DNA of 5,127 nucleotides from an uncultured Steroidobacteraceae bacterium (GTDB lineage: Bacteria > Pseudomonadota > Gammaproteobacteria > Steroidobacterales > Steroidobacteraceae): the NCBI GenBank assembly GCA_955652625.1, contig CATPBM010000179.1, positions 1 through 5,127 of the forward strand, in the 5' to 3' direction. The position numbers and the translations under genes are program-made. The notes under the pieces are model-generated. The model made no database searches, had not been told where the DNA came from, and saw only the letters and a program-made list of their open reading frames with translations. Below are positions 4,528 through 5,127 of this stretch, piece by piece. Position 1 is the first letter of the stretch. Each line of letters begins with the position of its first letter.

Positions 4528-5127
4528 ATGAGCGTGGGTGTTACGCGAGCACAGCCCGCTGCGGGGCCGCTGGCCGTTGCCACCGGCGACGCTGACGCGC
4601 GCCCGCTCAAGTCACGCTTGCGACTCGTCGCGCTCGCCGCGGGCAGCGCCGCCATCCTCGTTACGGTTGCGTGGGTCGCCGGCGAACTGGCCGCGGCACG
4701 CGTGCCGCAACATCGCGCCGCGCTCGAGGATCTGATCCGCCACGAGACCGGGCTCAACGTGAGCTTTCGCGAGCTCAGCGTGCGCTGGGGCTGGTACGGT
4801 CCGGAGGCCGTGTTCCACTCAGTCGAGCTCGGCGAGCCCGCGGCGGGCGGGGCGCTGCTGCGCGCGCCGCAGCTCATCGTGGGCCTCGACGCCTGGCGCA
4901 TGGTGCGCAGCGGGCACTTCGAAGCCGGCCGCATCACGCTGGTGAGTCCCGACATCGACTTGGGCGCCGGGGGTCTGTCCGCGCGCGCTGCGGCTGTGGC
5001 CGGCGCAGCGGGCGGCGCCCGCGAGGATGTGCTGACGGGCGGCGCGCGTGTGCTGTCGGGTTGGCGCGGGGGGCGCATCGATATCGAGGCCGGCACGCTG
5101 CGCGCGCGCCTGCCTGCCGGCCCCCCC
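4528..5127 (+). CDS. yhdP: YhdP-like AsmA-family inner-membrane protein, N-terminal part (3' end outside window)
   Basis: The frame is open for 200 codons from ATG 4528 to the window edge without a stop. The first 27 or so residues are a cytoplasmic-looking, Ala/Pro-rich stretch ending in KSRLR; residues about 33-52 (LVALAAGSAAILVTVAWVAG) form one hydrophobic segment, a signal anchor. After it comes the AsmA/DUF3971-type pattern: HRAALEDLIRHETGLNVSFRELSVRWGWYGPEAVFHSVEL at about 62-101, then LLRAPQLIVGLDAWRMVRSGHFEAGRITLVSPDIDL at 110-145. This resembles E. coli YhdP after its own anchor (TG..V....L...W....P, then ALDVWQSLL). YhdP, with TamB and YdbH, is thought to span the periplasm and carry phospholipids to the outer membrane; the E. 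coli protein has about 1270 aa, so most of this gene lies beyond the window. The start could be GTG 4534 instead. Position three bases after rng repeats the E. coli rng-yhdP order and supports the call. Another AsmA-like protein cannot be excluded. Confidence 0.85.
   Translation, partial: MSVGVTRAQPAAGPLAVATGDADARPLKSRLRLVALAAGSAAILVTVAWVAGELAAARVPQHRAALEDLIRHETGLNVSFRELSVRWGWYGPEAVFHSVELGEPAAGGALLRAPQLIVGLDAWRMVRSGHFEAGRITLVSPDIDLGAGGLSARAAAVAGAAGGAREDVLTGGARVLSGWRGGRIDIEAGTLRARLPAGPP

Noticed and set aside
4503..5096. A 197-codon minus-strand frame opposite the yhdP-like gene
   Set aside because: It has low-complexity Ser/Ala/Pro/Arg composition, while the plus frame shows a membrane anchor and an AsmA-like pattern in the expected gene order.
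5121..5127. C7 run at the very end of the window as a sign of an assembly break or gene end
   Set aside because: The yhdP-like frame is still open there, and nothing distinguishes an arbitrary window edge from a break.
1..5127. tRNA, rRNA, CRISPR arrays, insertion sequences, toxin-antitoxin or defence genes
   Set aside because: No cloverleaf, spaced repeat array, transposase motif or terminal inverted repeat was seen; almost every base is taken by recognised housekeeping genes.

Overview
This is a dense, high-GC (about 70% by eye), one-strand housekeeping operon from a Gammaproteobacterium. It carries seven genes in the order holA (3' part), nadD, rsfS, rlmH, maf (YhdE type), rng and a yhdP-like AsmA-family gene (5' part). 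In E. coli these genes lie in two separate places: lptE-holA-nadD...rsfS-rlmH and mreBCD-yhdE-rng-yhdP. Here they are joined end to end. From memory, this joined order, together with the GC bias, best fits the Xanthomonadales/Nevskiales/Steroidobacterales part of the class. That lineage is an inference, not something the sequence proves.

Layout: 1-836 is the C-terminal four fifths of the DNA polymerase III delta subunit. 836-1492 is nicotinate-nucleotide adenylyltransferase. A 35-base gap (1493-1527) is the longest non-coding stretch; it holds a hairpin plus T-run and the strongest Shine-Dalgarno in the window. 1528-1950 is the ribosomal silencing factor, 1959-2426 is the 23S rRNA pseudouridine-1915 methyltransferase, and 2426-3046 is a Maf nucleotide pyrophosphatase. 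3043-4524 is ribonuclease G, read from a TTG start. From 4528 an open frame of 200 codons runs off the window end and matches the N-terminus of YhdP.

The genes are packed by stop/start overlap (TGATG twice, TTGA once) or separated by 3 to 8 bases, so most are probably translationally coupled and cotranscribed. Functionally, four of them concern ribosomes, RNA or nucleotides: RsfS blocks subunit joining, RlmH modifies helix 69 of 23S rRNA, RNase G matures 16S rRNA and decays mRNA, and Maf removes non-canonical or excess pyrimidine triphosphates. HolA serves the replicative clamp loader, NadD makes NAD, and YhdP acts in phospholipid traffic to the outer membrane.

I found no mobile element, CRISPR array, tRNA, rRNA or unknown gene cassette, and no undescribed system. 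What merits a second look is fine-scale: the hairpin over the nadD stop, the start-codon arrangements, the RsfS tail, and a few sequence tracts and residue substitutions.
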